In this document: one piece after another, positions 46,988 through 57,505 of the stretch | How positions within the stretch are numbered: position 1 is the first letter of the stretch | Layout: each line of letters begins with the position of its first letter | Source: Paraburkholderia sp. | GTDB taxonomy: Bacteria > Pseudomonadota > Gammaproteobacteria > Burkholderiales > Burkholderiaceae | DNA: 64,000 bases | Direction: 5' to 3' | Assembly: GCF_026225065.1 (NCBI RefSeq) | Contig: NZ_JAMFSB010000289.1 | Location: 1-64,000 of the forward strand | Translations under genes and position numbers: made by a program | The notes under the pieces: generated by a model | Databases searched by the model: none | What the model saw: only the letters and a program-made list of their open reading frames with translations | What the model was told of the DNA's origin: nothing

Positions 46988-47899
46988 TCAAGCCTCCCCG
47001 CTCCAATATCCTGGCCGCGCATAGACTTCTTTCAGGTAGTCGATGAAGTAACGCACCTTGGCCGGCACGTAACGTTGCTGTGGGTAGACCGCGAGGATGT
47101 CGTAATCGGGCAGCGCGAACTCGTCGAGCACCGTTTCCAGTTCGCCGCGCGCGAGTTGCTGCTGGATCTCCCACGTCGAGCGCCAGCCAAGCCCCAGCCC
47201 TTCCGAGACCCAGCGGTGCAGCAACTCGCCGTCGTTGCAATCGAGCGTGCCCCCCACCCGCACTGTCGCCAGCTTGCCGTTGCGCCGGAAGTACCAGCCG
47301 CGGTTCTGGCCCCCTTGCAGGTTGAAGGCGAGGCAATTGTGCTGCGGCAGGTCTTCGAGCGTCTTCGGCCTGCCGTGCTTGCGGAAATACTCCGGCGTGC
47401 CGCAGACCACACGGCGGTTCGAGGCCAGCTTCACCGCGACGAAATTCTGATCGACCGCGCCGCCGATGCGAATCGACAGGTCATAGCCTTCGCGCACCAG
47501 ATCCACCACCCGGTCGGTCAGATTGAACGACAACTGCAGTTCCGGCTTGTCGGCAAGAAACGGCGGCGCGAGCGGTGCGACATGTTTGCGGCCAAAAGCT
47601 GCCGGCGCCGACACGATCAGGTGTCCAGTCACGGCCCGGCGGCCCGCTGCGAGCTCGTTTTCCGCCTGATCCCATTCGGATAGCAAACCGCGGCAGCGCT
47701 CCAGGAACGCCGCGCCCTCTTCGCTCACCACGAGACGCCGCGTCGAGCGGTACATCAACTTTACGCCGAGGCGCTTTTCCAGCGCATCGATGCGCCGTCC
47801 GAGGATCACCGGCGACACACCCTCCTCCAGCGCTGCGGCAGCCAGACTGCCCGCGTCGGCCACCCGCACGAAGGTTTCGATCTGCTTGAAGCGGTCCAT
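46988..47899 (-). CDS. LysR family transcriptional regulator, likely for the gcl operon
   Basis: A 303-residue LysR-type protein. The winged helix-turn-helix domain is MDRFKQIETFVRVADAGSLAAAALEEGVSPVILGRRIDALEKRLGVKLMYRSTRRLVVSEEG (about 1-65), followed by a periplasmic-binding-protein-like effector domain. The ATG at 47899 follows CAGGAGAC and is chosen over the track's 47980 start, which adds a 27-residue leader. It is divergent from gcl with a 221-base intergenic region, the usual arrangement for LysR regulators controlling their neighbour. The effector is not known. Confidence 0.9.
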   Translation of the reverse strand: MDRFKQIETFVRVADAGSLAAAALEEGVSPVILGRRIDALEKRLGVKLMYRSTRRLVVSEEGAAFLERCRGLLSEWDQAENELAAGRRAVTGHLIVSAPAAFGRKHVAPLAPPFLADKPELQLSFNLTDRVVDLVREGYDLSIRIGGAVDQNFVAVKLASNRRVVCGTPEYFRKHGRPKTLEDLPQHNCLAFNLQGGQNRGWYFRRNGKLATVRVGGTLDCNDGELLHRWVSEGLGLGWRSTWEIQQQLARGELETVLDEFALPDYDILAVYPQQRYVPAKVRYFIDYLKEVYARPGYWSGEA

Positions 47900-48120
47900 T
47901 GTCGTCTCCTGTGTCGACCCGAGTTCGCCCTTTGGCGCGCTACTCGGGTCCCATGCAAGCGGGTTGCAACCGCCTTGCACGCCGTCTCCCCGGTCACTGC
48001 CATTCCATACTTTTTGTTTCGAAATAAGCGACCCGGACTGATCTTATCAAACCTTTGGGTGAGGCCTAAAGTCTGTCTCAACCCCCTCGATCCGCATTCA
48101 AAGACATTCAGGAGACATTC

Positions 48121-49896
48121 ATGGCCAAGATGAGAGCCGTCGACGCAGCGGTACTGGTGCTCGAAAAAGAAGGCATCGACACCGCCTTCGGTGTACCGGG
48201 CGCCGCAATCAACCCGTTCTACTCGGCCATGCGCAAGGCAGGCAACATCAGCCACGTGCTGGCGCGCCACGTCGAAGGCGCATCGCATATGGCCGAAGGC
48301 TATACGCGTGCGCAGCCGGGCAACATCGGCGTGTGTATCGGCACGTCCGGCCCCGCCGGCACCGACATGATCACCGGTTTGTACTCCGCTCAGGCTGACT
48401 CGATTCCTATTCTGGCTATCACGGGTCAGGCGCCCCGCGCGCGTCTGTACAAGGAAGATTTCCAGGCCGTCGATATCGAATCGATCGCCAAGCCCGTCAC
48501 CAAGTGGGCCGTCACCGTGCGCGAGCCGGCGCTGGTGCCGCGCGTGTTTCAGCAGGCGTTCCACCTGATGCGCTCGGGCCGTCCCGGTCCGGTGCTGATC
48601 GATCTGCCGATCGACGTGCAGCTCGCCGAAATCGAATTCGATATCGATACGTATGAACCGCTGCCGGTCTACAAGCCGAAGGCGACCCGCAAGCAGATCG
48701 AAGCGGCGCTCACGCTCCTGAACAATTCCGAGAAGCCGCTGATCGTCTCCGGTGGTGGCGTGCTCAACGCAGCCGCGGAAGACCTGTTGGTCGAATTCGC
48801 CGAAACGATCGGCGTGCCGGTGATTCCGACGCTGATGTCGTGGGGCGCGATTCCCGACGATCACCCGTTGATGGCCGGCATGGTCGGCCTGCAGACGTCG
48901 CACCGCTACGGCAACGCGACCATGCTCGCCTCCGATTTCGTGCTCGGCATCGGCAACCGCTGGGCGAACCGTCACACAGGCAGCGTCGAGGTCTACACCA
49001 AGGGCCGCAAGTTTGTGCACGTGGACATCGAGCCGACGCAGATTGGCCGCGTGTTTGGGCCGGACCTCGGCATCGTGTCGGACGCGAAGGCTGCGCTCGA
49101 ACTGTTCGTCGAAGTGGCGAAAGAGTGGAAGACCGCCGGCAAGCTCAAGGACCGCAGCGCATGGGTCGCAGACTGCCGGGAACGCAAGCGGACGCTGCAA
49201 CGCAAGACGCACTTCGACAACGTGCCGATGAAACCGCAACGCGTGTACGAAGAGATGAACCAGGTGTTCGGCCGCGATACGTGCTACGTGAGCACGATCG
49301 GTTTGTCGCAGATCGCCGGTGCACAGTTCCTGCACGTCTACAAGGCGCGTAACTGGATCAACTGCGGCCAGGCCGGCCCGCTCGGCTGGACGATTCCCGC
49401 AGCGCTCGGTGTGCGTGTCGCGGACCCGCAACGTCCGATCGTCGCGCTCTCCGGCGACTACGACTTCCAGTTCATGATCGAAGAGCTCGCCGTCGGCGCG
49501 CAATTCAAGCTGCCCTACGTGCATGTGGTGGTGAACAACTCGTACCTCGGGTTGATCCGCCAGGCCCAGCGTGCCTTCGATATGGACTTCTGCGTGCAGC
49601 TCGCGTTCGACAACATCAACGCGCCGGAAGTGAATGGCTATGGTGTCGATCACGTTGCGGTGGCCGAAGGTCTCGGTTGCAAGGCGATCCGCGTGTTCAA
49701 GCCGGAAGAACTGAAGCCGGCCCTGCAAAAAGCCCAGTCGATGCTGTCCGAGTTCAACGTGCCGGTGATCGTCGAAGTGATTCTCGAGCGTGTGACGAAC
49801 ATCTCGATGGGCACCGAAATCGACGCCATCAACGAGTTCGAAGAACTGGCGGCCAAGCGCGAAGATGCGCCGAGCGCCATCAGCATGCTCGACTGA
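48121..49896 (+). CDS. gcl: Glyoxylate carboligase
   Basis: A 591-residue ThDP enzyme that joins two glyoxylates to tartronate semialdehyde, releasing CO2. The family lacks the usual ThDP-activating Glu; E. coli Gcl has Val51 there, and here residue 51 is also Val ([14 protein letters not shown]). The ThDP/Mg motif [29 protein letters not shown] is present. A Shine-Dalgarno AGGAGA lies just upstream. It leads gcl-hyi-glxR, which turns glyoxylate into glycerate. Identity is firm. Confidence 0.97.
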   Translation: MAKMRAVDAAVLVLEKEGIDTAFGVPGAAINPFYSAMRKAGNISHVLARHVEGASHMAEGYTRAQPGNIGVCIGTSGPAGTDMITGLYSAQADSIPILAITGQAPRARLYKEDFQAVDIESIAKPVTKWAVTVREPALVPRVFQQAFHLMRSGRPGPVLIDLPIDVQLAEIEFDIDTYEPLPVYKPKATRKQIEAALTLLNNSEKPLIVSGGGVLNAAAEDLLVEFAETIGVPVIPTLMSWGAIPDDHPLMAGMVGLQTSHRYGNATMLASDFVLGIGNRWANRHTGSVEVYTKGRKFVHVDIEPTQIGRVFGPDLGIVSDAKAALELFVEVAKEWKTAGKLKDRSAWVADCRERKRTLQRKTHFDNVPMKPQRVYEEMNQVFGRDTCYVSTIGLSQIAGAQFLHVYKARNWINCGQAGPLGWTIPAALGVRVADPQRPIVALSGDYDFQFMIEELAVGAQFKLPYVHVVVNNSYLGLIRQAQRAFDMDFCVQLAFDNINAPEVNGYGVDHVAVAEGLGCKAIRVFKPEELKPALQKAQSMLSEFNVPVIVEVILERVTNISMGTEIDAINEFEELAAKREDAPSAISMLD

Positions 49897-50013
49897 TCTT
49901 GCTCAGTTTTCCTGACTAGTTTGACCTGATCGATCGGGCGGTGCGGCGCGTAGTTGGCGCTTGCCCGCAGGATCGAAATTGTTTCATTGACCGACCAGCG
50001 AGACCCCAGCACC

Positions 50014-50823
50014 ATGCCGAAATTTGCAGCCAATCTCACCATGTTGTTCAACGAGGTCCCGTTCCTCGACCGCTTCGTAGCGGCTGCGGACGCGGGCTTT
50101 AACGCCGTCGAATTCCTGTTCCCCTATCCGTACAAAGTCGCTGAGCTGGCCGAGCGCCTGCAGCAGAACCGTCTGAAGCTCGTGCTGCACAACCTGCCTG
50201 CAGGCAACTGGGAAGCCGGCGAACGCGGCATTGCCTGCCTGCCGGATCGCGTCGGCGAGTTCCAGGAAGGCGTCGGCCGCGCGATCGAATATGCCAAGGC
50301 CCTCAAAGTGCCGCAGCTGAACTGCCTCGTCGGCATTCCTGGCCCAGGCGTCGATGCCGGCCGCGCTCACGCGACGATGGTCGACAACCTGCGCTTCGCC
50401 GCCGGCGCGTTGAAGAAAGAAGGCATCAAGCTGCTGGTCGAGCCGTGCAATTCGTACGACATCCCAGGCTTTGCATTGAACCGCTCATCCGAGGGCCTCG
50501 ACGTGATTCGCGCCGTCGGCTCGGACAACCTGTTCCTGCAGTACGACATCTATCACATGCAGCGGATGGAGGGCGAGCTCGCCGCCACCATCAAGAAGAA
50601 CCTGGCGTCGATCGCGCATATCCAGCTTGCCGACAATCCGGGTCGCAACGAACCGGGCACGGGTGAAATCAACTACCCGTTCCTGTTCGACCTGCTCGAT
50701 TCGCTCGGCTATGACGGATACATCGGCTGCGAATACAAGCCGCGCACGACAACCACCGAAGGTCTGGACTGGGTGCAGCGCGTTGCGGGCCAGGCACGTG
50801 GCGCGGCGCACGTCGCCTGCTGA
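50014..50823 (+). CDS. hyi: Hydroxypyruvate isomerase
   Basis: A 269-residue TIM-barrel isomerase (AP endonuclease 2 fold): PKFAANLTMLFNEVPFLDRFVAAADAGFNAVEFLFPYPYKVAELAERLQQN, LLVEPCNSYDIPGFALNRSSE, LQYDIYHMQRMEGEL, HIQLADNPGRNEPGTGEINYPFLF. It interconverts hydroxypyruvate and tartronate semialdehyde. The start at 50014 (MPKFAANLTML) is preferred over the track's 49954. It sits between gcl and glxR. Confidence 0.95.
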   Translation: MPKFAANLTMLFNEVPFLDRFVAAADAGFNAVEFLFPYPYKVAELAERLQQNRLKLVLHNLPAGNWEAGERGIACLPDRVGEFQEGVGRAIEYAKALKVPQLNCLVGIPGPGVDAGRAHATMVDNLRFAAGALKKEGIKLLVEPCNSYDIPGFALNRSSEGLDVIRAVGSDNLFLQYDIYHMQRMEGELAATIKKNLASIAHIQLADNPGRNEPGTGEINYPFLFDLLDSLGYDGYIGCEYKPRTTTTEGLDWVQRVAGQARGAAHVAC

Positions 50824-50880
50824 TCGATCAGATCGCCCTCCTGAACACTCTCGACCCCAACCCACTGGAGACATAGACAC

Positions 50881-51789
50881 ATGGCAAAGATTGGATTCAT
50901 CGGCCTCGGCATCATGGGCGCGCACATGGCGCGTAACCTTATCAAGGGCGGCCATTCGCTGTTCGTGAACGGCGCGTATCCGGTACCGGAAGACCTGAGC
51001 AAGACGACCACGGTGGTCGCCAACTCGACGGCCGTTGCGCAGGCTGCTGACATCGTCGTCATCATGGTGCCGGACACGCCGGACGTCGCCAACGTGCTGT
51101 TCGCCGACGACGGCGTCGCCAACGGCCTCACCAAAGGCAAGCTCGTGATCGACATGAGCTCGATCTCCCCGCTCGACACCCAGGCCTTCGCGAAGAAGAT
51201 CAACGCTCTCGGCGTGGACTATCTCGACGCGCCGGTGTCGGGCGGCGAAGTCGGCGCGCGTGAAGCGTCGCTGACGATCATGGTCGGCGGTCCGGAAAAG
51301 GCCTTTGCACTCGCCAAGCCGCTGTTCGAACTGATGGGCAAGAACATCTCGCTGATCGGCGATAACGGCGCGGGCCAGACCTGCAAGGTCGCGAACCAGA
51401 TCATCGTCGCACTGAACATCGAAGCGGTTGCAGAAGCGTTGCTGTTCGCTGCGCGTTCGGGCGCCGATCCGGAACGCGTCCGCAAGGCGCTGATGGGTGG
51501 CTTCGCTTCGTCGCGGATTCTCGAAGTGCACGGCGAGCGGATGACGAAGCGCACCTTCGATCCGGGCTTCCGCATCGAACTGCATCAGAAGGATCTGAAC
51601 CTCGCGCTCGACGGCGCACGCAAGCTGGGCATCGCGCTGCCGCACACGGCAAGCGCACAACAACTGTTCAGCGTGTGCGCAGCAAACGGTGGCAAGGCGT
51701 GGGATCACTCCGCGATGGTGCGTGCGCTTGAAATCATGGCGAACTTCGAAGTGGCTCAAGCACCGGGCAAAGAAGCGAAGGCGGCTTGA
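50881..51789 (+). CDS. glxR: 2-hydroxy-3-oxopropionate (tartronate semialdehyde) reductase
   Basis: A 302-residue beta-hydroxyacid dehydrogenase that reduces tartronate semialdehyde to glycerate. The cofactor motif GLGIMGAHMARNLIKGGH is at the N-terminus, DAPVSGGEVGAREASLTIMVGG binds substrate, and the catalytic Lys lies in GQTCKVANQIIV. An ACTGGAGAC ribosome site precedes the start. It is the last gene of the glyoxylate operon; the next terminator lies about 300 bases downstream. Confidence 0.96.
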   Translation: MAKIGFIGLGIMGAHMARNLIKGGHSLFVNGAYPVPEDLSKTTTVVANSTAVAQAADIVVIMVPDTPDVANVLFADDGVANGLTKGKLVIDMSSISPLDTQAFAKKINALGVDYLDAPVSGGEVGAREASLTIMVGGPEKAFALAKPLFELMGKNISLIGDNGAGQTCKVANQIIVALNIEAVAEALLFAARSGADPERVRKALMGGFASSRILEVHGERMTKRTFDPGFRIELHQKDLNLALDGARKLGIALPHTASAQQLFSVCAANGGKAWDHSAMVRALEIMANFEVAQAPGKEAKAA

Positions 51790-52213
51790 CGCGATAGCAG
51801 GGATACGCTGCTGAAACGCCCCTGGTTTTGCCTGCGGTATGACCACAGGTTTAGAGGCGATCAACGGCTGCAACATCGGTTGGCGTGAGCTCCATGCCAT
51901 TCATCACGTCAACCGGCAAGTGGGGCGTCCGGTGCGGTGCGCGGCACGCGTAGCGCATCGGACAAATCGTGCCGCTCTGGGCTGAGAGCGGCAAGTGGGG
52001 TCCGCAGCGGCACCCGTCGACGGCGGGGAAGCCTTGGTCGGTCAGACGTCGTCGTCGGGTGTCCGGCTGTCGGATAGTGCACACTGATACCACGCAAAAA
52101 AACGCGGCGATAAGGGCAATCAGCCCTTATCGCCGCGTTTTTTGTTTCGCACGCAGGTTTCGAAGCGCGCGCAATACTTCATTAGTATCACGCACACTTC
52201 GCAGGTCACTACG
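51790..52213. other. Intergenic region between glxR and the asparaginase gene
   Basis: A 424-base gap between convergent genes. It contains a strong bidirectional terminator at 52096-52144 and two similar short stretches (cggcaagtgggg.. near 51914 and 51989). The small ORFs shown in the track have Arg/Pro-rich products typical of noise. No RNA gene was recognised. Confidence 0.6.
52096..52144. terminator. Bidirectional intrinsic terminator
   Basis: Arms of 21-22 bases (aacgcggcgataagggc and its complement plus A/T ends) around a five-base loop, with A and T tracts on the two sides. It serves glxR on the plus strand and the asparaginase gene on the minus strand. Confidence 0.93.
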
Positions 52214-53299
52214 TTAGTACTTGTCGAAGGCCTTCTGCAGCGCAACCGGTCCGGTACCACCCGCCGCGAGCGCCAGCATCAGCAGCACACGCGCCTTGTA
52301 CGGATTGAGCGCGCCCGCTGTGACGAAGCCAAGCGCATCGTCGGAGGCAGCGCCGTTGCGCATCACATGGCCCGAGCCGACCCGCGACGAGCGCACCACC
52401 ACCACGCCCTGGCTCACCGCATCGGCAAGCGCCTGCTGCACCGACGCGTGAATCGAACCGTTACCGGTGCCGGCCACCACAATTCCGCGTACGCCTGCCG
52501 CTACCAGGGCATCAACGCCGATCCGCGATACGCCAGCGTAACTCACGACGATCTCCACATTCGGCCACTTCGCGCCGATCACGAATTCCGTGTCGACCGT
52601 ATGCGGACGCACGACCTTACGCTGGAATTCCACTCGTCCGTCCTGCACCCAGCCAAGCGCGCCCACTTCCGGAGACTGGAACGCGTCCACTGCATAGGTG
52701 CTGGTTTTGACCACATCGCGCGCGCTGTGAATGCGGTTGTTGAATGCCACCAGCACGCCCTGCCCGTGCGCAGCCTGGCTCGCCGCGACAGTTACGGCAT
52801 TCAGCAGGTTCAGAGGACCGTCTGCGGAGAGCGCCGACGAAGGCCGCATCGCCGCAGTCAGCACGACTGGCTTGATGCTTTTTACGGTCAGATGCAACAG
52901 GTACGCGGTTTCTTCAAGCGTATCGGTGCCGTGCGTAATCACTACGCCGTCGATGTCGTCGCTCGCCAGCAACGCATTCACACGTTGCGCGAGGGTCGTC
53001 CACAGCGCAAGCGCCATGTCCTTGCTGTCGATGCTGGCGATCTGCTCAGGCTGAATCTGCGCGACACTCGAAAGCGCTGGAACCGCTTCGAGCAGGCGCT
53101 CGACGCCGACCACGCCGGCCTGATAGCCGGAGGTATTGGCGGCATCGGCGGCGGTACCGGCAATCGTGCCGCCCGTAGCCAATACCGCAATGCGTGGCAA
53201 AGCGTGCGCGGCGGCGGACTGGGGGCCGCTGGCCGGTGAAGCGGCGGCGGCAGAGCCGGCGCCCTGCGCGCCGGAAGAGGAAGGAGTCGAAGTATTCAT
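52214..53299 (-). CDS. L-asparaginase
   Basis: A 361-residue asparaginase. Both catalytic threonine motifs are present: RIAVLATGGTIAGTA and DGVVITHGTDTLEETAYLL, with the Lys-containing segment VVLTAAMRPSSALSADGPLNLLNA after. It hydrolyses asparagine to aspartate and ammonia. The first 45 residues are Ser/Ala/Gly/Pro-rich, with no hydrophobic signal sequence, so it is probably cytosolic despite similarity to type II enzymes. The ATG at 53299 (MNTSTPSSSG) is selected over the track's 53335. It converges on glxR. It stands alone. Confidence 0.92.
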   Translation of the reverse strand: MNTSTPSSSGAQGAGSAAAASPASGPQSAAAHALPRIAVLATGGTIAGTAADAANTSGYQAGVVGVERLLEAVPALSSVAQIQPEQIASIDSKDMALALWTTLAQRVNALLASDDIDGVVITHGTDTLEETAYLLHLTVKSIKPVVLTAAMRPSSALSADGPLNLLNAVTVAASQAAHGQGVLVAFNNRIHSARDVVKTSTYAVDAFQSPEVGALGWVQDGRVEFQRKVVRPHTVDTEFVIGAKWPNVEIVVSYAGVSRIGVDALVAAGVRGIVVAGTGNGSIHASVQQALADAVSQGVVVVRSSRVGSGHVMRNGAASDDALGFVTAGALNPYKARVLLMLALAAGGTGPVALQKAFDKY

Positions 53300-53452
53300 G
53301 GCGGCGATTGTAAGCGATGCGCTGCGCGCCGCCATGCGGTCAAACGAGAATTGCCGGGTTAAAGTGATCTCTTAGTCGACCATCCGGCCCCTGCTCGATG
53401 GAGATGACCGACGCCACTTTATGCAACGCGGCGGCTCTCTATCACGCCAGCA

Positions 53453-54379
53453 TCAATCCACTGCGCGCAACTGCGCAGCGATCTCGGCTTCCTTCAATTG
53501 CGGTGCGAACATTTCCAGCAGACGATACGCGTAAGCCCGCAGGAACGCGCCCTTGCGCAGGCCCACACGGGTCGTGCTCGCCTCGAACAGATGCTGCGTA
53601 TCGAGCGCCACCAGCTCCGTGTCGCGCTTCGGGTCGTACGCCATCGCCGCAACCACGCCGATGCCCATGCCAAGCTCAACATAGGTCTTGATCACGTCCG
53701 CGTCGATCGCGGTCAGCACGACGTCGGGCAGCGCACCCGCCTTCGCGAACGCCTGGTCGATATGCGAGCGGCCGGTAAAATCCTGGTCGTACGTGACAAT
53801 CGGAAACTCGGCAATCTCGTCGAGCGTCAGGTTCTCACGTCCAACCAGCGGATGCCCCTTCGGCACAACCACCACGTGATGCCACGAATAGCAAGGGAAC
53901 GTGACGATGTCCGGGAAGCGGTCGAGCGCTTCGGTCGAAATACCGATATCCGCTTCGCCGTTGATGATCATCTGCGCAATCTGTTGCGGACTGCCCTGGC
54001 GCAGCGCCAGATGCACCTTCGGGAACACTTCGGTGAACTGGCGAATCACCTTGGGCAGCGCGTAGCGTGCCTGCGTGTGGGTAGTGGCGACGACAAGGTG
54101 GCCGCTATCCTGATCCGCATACTGGCGCGCCACGCGGCGCAGATTTTCCGCGTCGAGCAGCATCCGTTCGATCAGCTGATGCACGGCCTTGCCCGGCTCC
54201 GTGAGGCCAGTAAGACGCTTGCCGCGGCGAATGAAAATATCGACGCCGAGTTCGTCCTCGAGGTCCTTGATCTGTTTCGACACACCCGACTGCGACGTGT
54301 ACAGCACGTTCGCGACTTCCGTCAGGTTCATGTTCTGCCGCACGGCCTCGCGCACAAAGCGCAGTTGCTGAAAGTTCAT
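53453..54379 (-). CDS. cysB: LysR-type regulator CysB
   Basis: A 308-residue regulator of sulfur assimilation. MNFQQLRFVREAVRQNMNLTEVANVLYTSQSGVSKQIKDLEDELGVDIFIRRGKRLTGLTEPG is diagnostic of CysB/Cbl proteins. The effector domain (VATTHTQARYALPKVIRQF, INGEADIGISTEAL, YELGMGIG-like motif YVELGMGIGVVAAMAYD) binds N-acetylserine or sulfate in homologues. It follows cysA by 60 bases on the same strand and could be co-transcribed with the transporter it regulates. The related SsuR of Burkholderia is an alternative identity. Confidence 0.93.
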   Translation of the reverse strand: MNFQQLRFVREAVRQNMNLTEVANVLYTSQSGVSKQIKDLEDELGVDIFIRRGKRLTGLTEPGKAVHQLIERMLLDAENLRRVARQYADQDSGHLVVATTHTQARYALPKVIRQFTEVFPKVHLALRQGSPQQIAQMIINGEADIGISTEALDRFPDIVTFPCYSWHHVVVVPKGHPLVGRENLTLDEIAEFPIVTYDQDFTGRSHIDQAFAKAGALPDVVLTAIDADVIKTYVELGMGIGVVAAMAYDPKRDTELVALDTQHLFEASTTRVGLRKGAFLRAYAYRLLEMFAPQLKEAEIAAQLRAVD

Positions 54380-54439
54380 CTGTGTGTCTCCGGTTCAGCC
54401 AGAGTTAAGTTATAGAGTAGTAGCGAGCCAGGCGCACGC

Positions 54440-55498
54440 TCAATGCGCCGGAAACACGCGCAAGGCGCGCGGCACAGCCGTCACGCCATCGCCGATATTC
54501 AGCTGCAGCGCGCGCCACGCTTCGCGATCCAGTTCTGCTTCGAGCACGCTGCCTTCGCGGCCGGCCAGCTCGACCCGCACCGAGCCGCCGAGCGTCACGA
54601 CGCGCCGCACATCGACGACAATCCCATCGCGATGACCCAACGCCTGCGGATAAAGCTGCAGGTCATGCGGACGCACGTAGGCGAACGCCGGACCTTCGAA
54701 CCCTGCCGCAGCGGCCACCGGCAACGCGGCGCCGTCCACCACAAAACCGTTGCTGCCAACCTTGCCGTGCAGACGGTTGGCCGCGCCGAGAAATTCATAC
54801 ACAAACGAAGTCTGCGGATGATCGTACACGTCTTGCGGGCTGCCCACCTGCTCAACGTGACCGCGATTGAGCACGACGATGCGGTCCGCCACTTCGAGCG
54901 CCTCTTCCTGGTCGTGCGTGACGAAGATCGTCGAGATATGCAGATCGTCGTGCAGGCGCCGCAACCAGCTACGCAATTCCTTGCGGACCTTCGCATCAAG
55001 CGCGCCGAAAGGTTCGTCGAGCAGCAGCACCTTCGGTTCAACCGCGAGAGCCCGTGCCAGCGCAATGCGCTGACGCTGGCCACCCGACAGTTCCGACGGG
55101 TAGCGTTGTGCGAGCCAGTCCAGTTGCACGAGCTTGAGCAGTTCATGCACTTTCTCGCGGATCACCACTTCCGATGGCCGCTCCTTGCGCGGTTTCACAC
55201 GCAGGCCGAAAGCGACGTTCTCGAACACCGTCATGTGACGGAACAGCGCGTAATGCTGGAACACAAAGCCGACCTGGCGCTCACGGGCGCCCACCGTCGC
55301 GACATCCTGTCCTTGTAGCACAACCTGACCCGAATCCGCATATTCGAGGCCGGCGATCACGCGCAGCAATGTGGTCTTGCCACAACCCGACGGCCCGAGC
55401 AGCGCAACCAGCTCGCCCGGCGGAAAGTCGAGCGAGACGTTATCGAGCGCGGTGAAATCGCCAAAGCGCTTTTGCAGGTTACGAACGGTGATGCCCAT
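54440..55498 (-). CDS. cysA: Sulfate/thiosulfate ABC transporter ATP-binding protein
   Basis: A 352-residue ATPase: Walker [19 protein letters not shown], signature [19 protein letters not shown], Walker [21 protein letters not shown], followed by a C-terminal TOBE-like regulatory domain. It energises sulfate import with CysT and CysW. It starts 26 bases after cysW on the minus strand. Confidence 0.97.
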   Translation of the reverse strand: MGITVRNLQKRFGDFTALDNVSLDFPPGELVALLGPSGCGKTTLLRVIAGLEYADSGQVVLQGQDVATVGARERQVGFVFQHYALFRHMTVFENVAFGLRVKPRKERPSEVVIREKVHELLKLVQLDWLAQRYPSELSGGQRQRIALARALAVEPKVLLLDEPFGALDAKVRKELRSWLRRLHDDLHISTIFVTHDQEEALEVADRIVVLNRGHVEQVGSPQDVYDHPQTSFVYEFLGAANRLHGKVGSNGFVVDGAALPVAAAAGFEGPAFAYVRPHDLQLYPQALGHRDGIVVDVRRVVTLGGSVRVELAGREGSVLEAELDREAWRALQLNIGDGVTAVPRALRVFPAH

Positions 55499-55524
55499 TG
55501 ACTACTCCCATGCAACTTTGTTGC

Positions 55525-56493
55525 TTACTGGACCGGGTGCTGCGTCGGCGCAAGCGCCACGGACGACTGCGAAACTGTTGGACCGGCGTGTGCGGGAACA
55601 TCACGCGAGTCCGCCAGCTCTGCCGACAGATGCCGCTCGGCGAGCAGCTTGAGGCCAAGCGTGACAAGCGCCAGCAGCGCCAGCAACGAGGCCACGGCAA
55701 ACGCCGCCGAGAAGTTGTATTCGTTGTAAAGAATTTCGACGTGCAGAGGAATCGTGTCGGTCTGCCCGCGAATATGGCCCGACACCACCGAGACGGCGCC
55801 GAACTCGCCCATCGCCCGCGCGTTACACAGAATCACCCCGTACAGCAGGCCCCATTTGACGTTCGGCAAGGTGACGCGGCGAAAGGTCTGCCAGCCGGAT
55901 GCGCCCAGCACGTGCGCCGCTTCCTCTTCGTCATTGCCTTGCGCCTGCATCAGCGGAATCAGTTCACGCGCGACAAACGGGAAGGTCACGAAGATCGTCG
56001 CGAGCACGATGCCTGGCACCGCGAAGATAATCTGCACGTCGTGATCCTGCAGCCATGGACCGAACCAGCCCTGCGCGCCGAACAGCAAGACGTAGACGAG
56101 CCCGGAGACGACTGGTGATACGGAAAACGGCAGGTCGATCAGCGTCGTCAGCAACGCCTTACCCTTGAATTCGAACTTCGCGATGCACCACGACGCCGCC
56201 AATCCGAACACCAGATTCAACGGCACCGCAATCGCAGCGGTCAACAGTGTCAGCTTGATTGCAGAGATAGCGTCGGGGTCGGCGAGCGCTGCGAAGTAAA
56301 AACCAACGCCCTTGCTCAACGCCTGATAAAACACGGCAACGAGTGGAACCACCAGAAATAGCGTGAGAAACAGCAACGCGATGCCCGTCAGAAGCCAGCG
56401 CACAAGACGCGGCTCGCTCACCGGATCGTTACGGCGCACGGCGTTCAAGCCGGTACGCGACACCGGCTGCAACGCAGCAGAATCGTGGCTCAT
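55525..56493 (-). CDS. cysW: Sulfate ABC transporter permease CysW
   Basis: A 322-residue permease with six transmembrane helices ([29 protein letters not shown] onward) and the EAA loop region [31 protein letters not shown]. The ATG at 56493 overlaps the cysT stop by four bases; the track's longer ORF (from 56604) adds a Cys/Arg-rich leader that is an artefact. It forms the membrane channel with CysT. Confidence 0.96.
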   Translation of the reverse strand: MSHDSAALQPVSRTGLNAVRRNDPVSEPRLVRWLLTGIALLFLTLFLVVPLVAVFYQALSKGVGFYFAALADPDAISAIKLTLLTAAIAVPLNLVFGLAASWCIAKFEFKGKALLTTLIDLPFSVSPVVSGLVYVLLFGAQGWFGPWLQDHDVQIIFAVPGIVLATIFVTFPFVARELIPLMQAQGNDEEEAAHVLGASGWQTFRRVTLPNVKWGLLYGVILCNARAMGEFGAVSVVSGHIRGQTDTIPLHVEILYNEYNFSAAFAVASLLALLALVTLGLKLLAERHLSAELADSRDVPAHAGPTVSQSSVALAPTQHPVQ

Positions 56494-57410
56494 TGGGCAC
56501 CTCCGGTCACACCTGCAGCGCCACCTGCAGCACCGATGGCAGCCCCCCCACCAGGCAGCGCAGGCGCCGCTGCACCGCGACGCGTACGACGCTGCAAATA
56601 CCACTGCAGCGTATTGATCAGCAGCAGCATCAGGAACGACACCACCAGCATCACGACCGCGAGCGCCGTTGCGCCGGCGTAGTCGTATTGTTCGAGCTTG
56701 GTGATGATCAGGAGCGACGTGATTTCCGATTTCATCGGCACATTACCGGCAATGAAAATCACCGAACCGTATTCGCCAAGCGCCCGCGCGAAGGCCAGCG
56801 CGAAACCGGTCAATAGCGCCGGCAACACCGCGGGCAGCACGACGCGCCGAAACGTCAGCCAGCGCGTTGCGCCGAGGCAGGCAGCGGCCTCTTCCTGCTC
56901 ACGCTCGAACTCTTCGAGCACAGGCTGCACGGTCCGCACCACGAACGGCAGTCCGATGAAGGTCAATGCGACCAGCACACCCAACGGTGTAAAAGCGACC
57001 TTGATCCCGAGCGGCTCCAGAAACTGGCCGATCCAGCCATTGCCGGAGTAAACCGCCGCGAGCGAGATCCCGGCCACCGAGGTGGGCAGCGCAAACGGCA
57101 GATCGACGACGGCATCAATGAGCCGCTTGAACGGAAACGAATAACGCACCAGCACCCACGCCACGAGAAAACCAAATACCGCATTGACGAGCGCGCCACC
57201 GAGCGCCGCAAAAAAAGTCAACCGGTACGACGCCAGCACGCGCGGCGACGCGACGGCGCGCACGAACTGCGCCCAGTCGAGCGAGGCCGTCTTGAGAAAG
57301 GTCGCCGCAAGCGGAACCAGCACCACGAGGCTCAGATACGCCACCGTGATGCCGAGCGTCAGGCCGAAACCCGGTAAGGCGCTCGGCTTGCGGAAGGTCA
57401 ACGTCGTCAT
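56490..57410 (-). CDS. cysT: Sulfate ABC transporter permease CysT
   Basis: A 306-residue permease: [31 protein letters not shown], and the EAA motif [30 protein letters not shown]. The last 30 residues are Gly/Ala-rich ([23 protein letters not shown]), an unusual tail. It overlaps cysW (ATGA) and lies 95 bases after sbp. Also called CysU. Confidence 0.96.
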   Translation of the reverse strand: MTTLTFRKPSALPGFGLTLGITVAYLSLVVLVPLAATFLKTASLDWAQFVRAVASPRVLASYRLTFFAALGGALVNAVFGFLVAWVLVRYSFPFKRLIDAVVDLPFALPTSVAGISLAAVYSGNGWIGQFLEPLGIKVAFTPLGVLVALTFIGLPFVVRTVQPVLEEFEREQEEAAACLGATRWLTFRRVVLPAVLPALLTGFALAFARALGEYGSVIFIAGNVPMKSEITSLLIITKLEQYDYAGATALAVVMLVVSFLMLLLINTLQWYLQRRTRRGAAAPALPGGGAAIGAAGGAAGVTGGAQ

Positions 57411-57505
57411 GCTGGATGCTCTTTCAGGGTGAAAACCGTGTCGCGTGGCTGGACAAACCTAAATGGCCAAACGGCGCGCCCCTTGAGGCGCGCCGAATGA
57501 CAGCC

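Noticed and set aside
47806-49728. 640-codon ORF antisense to gcl and the LysR gene
   Set aside because: High-GC shadow ORF opposite a clear gcl; its product is rich in His/Arg/Asp with no domain pattern.
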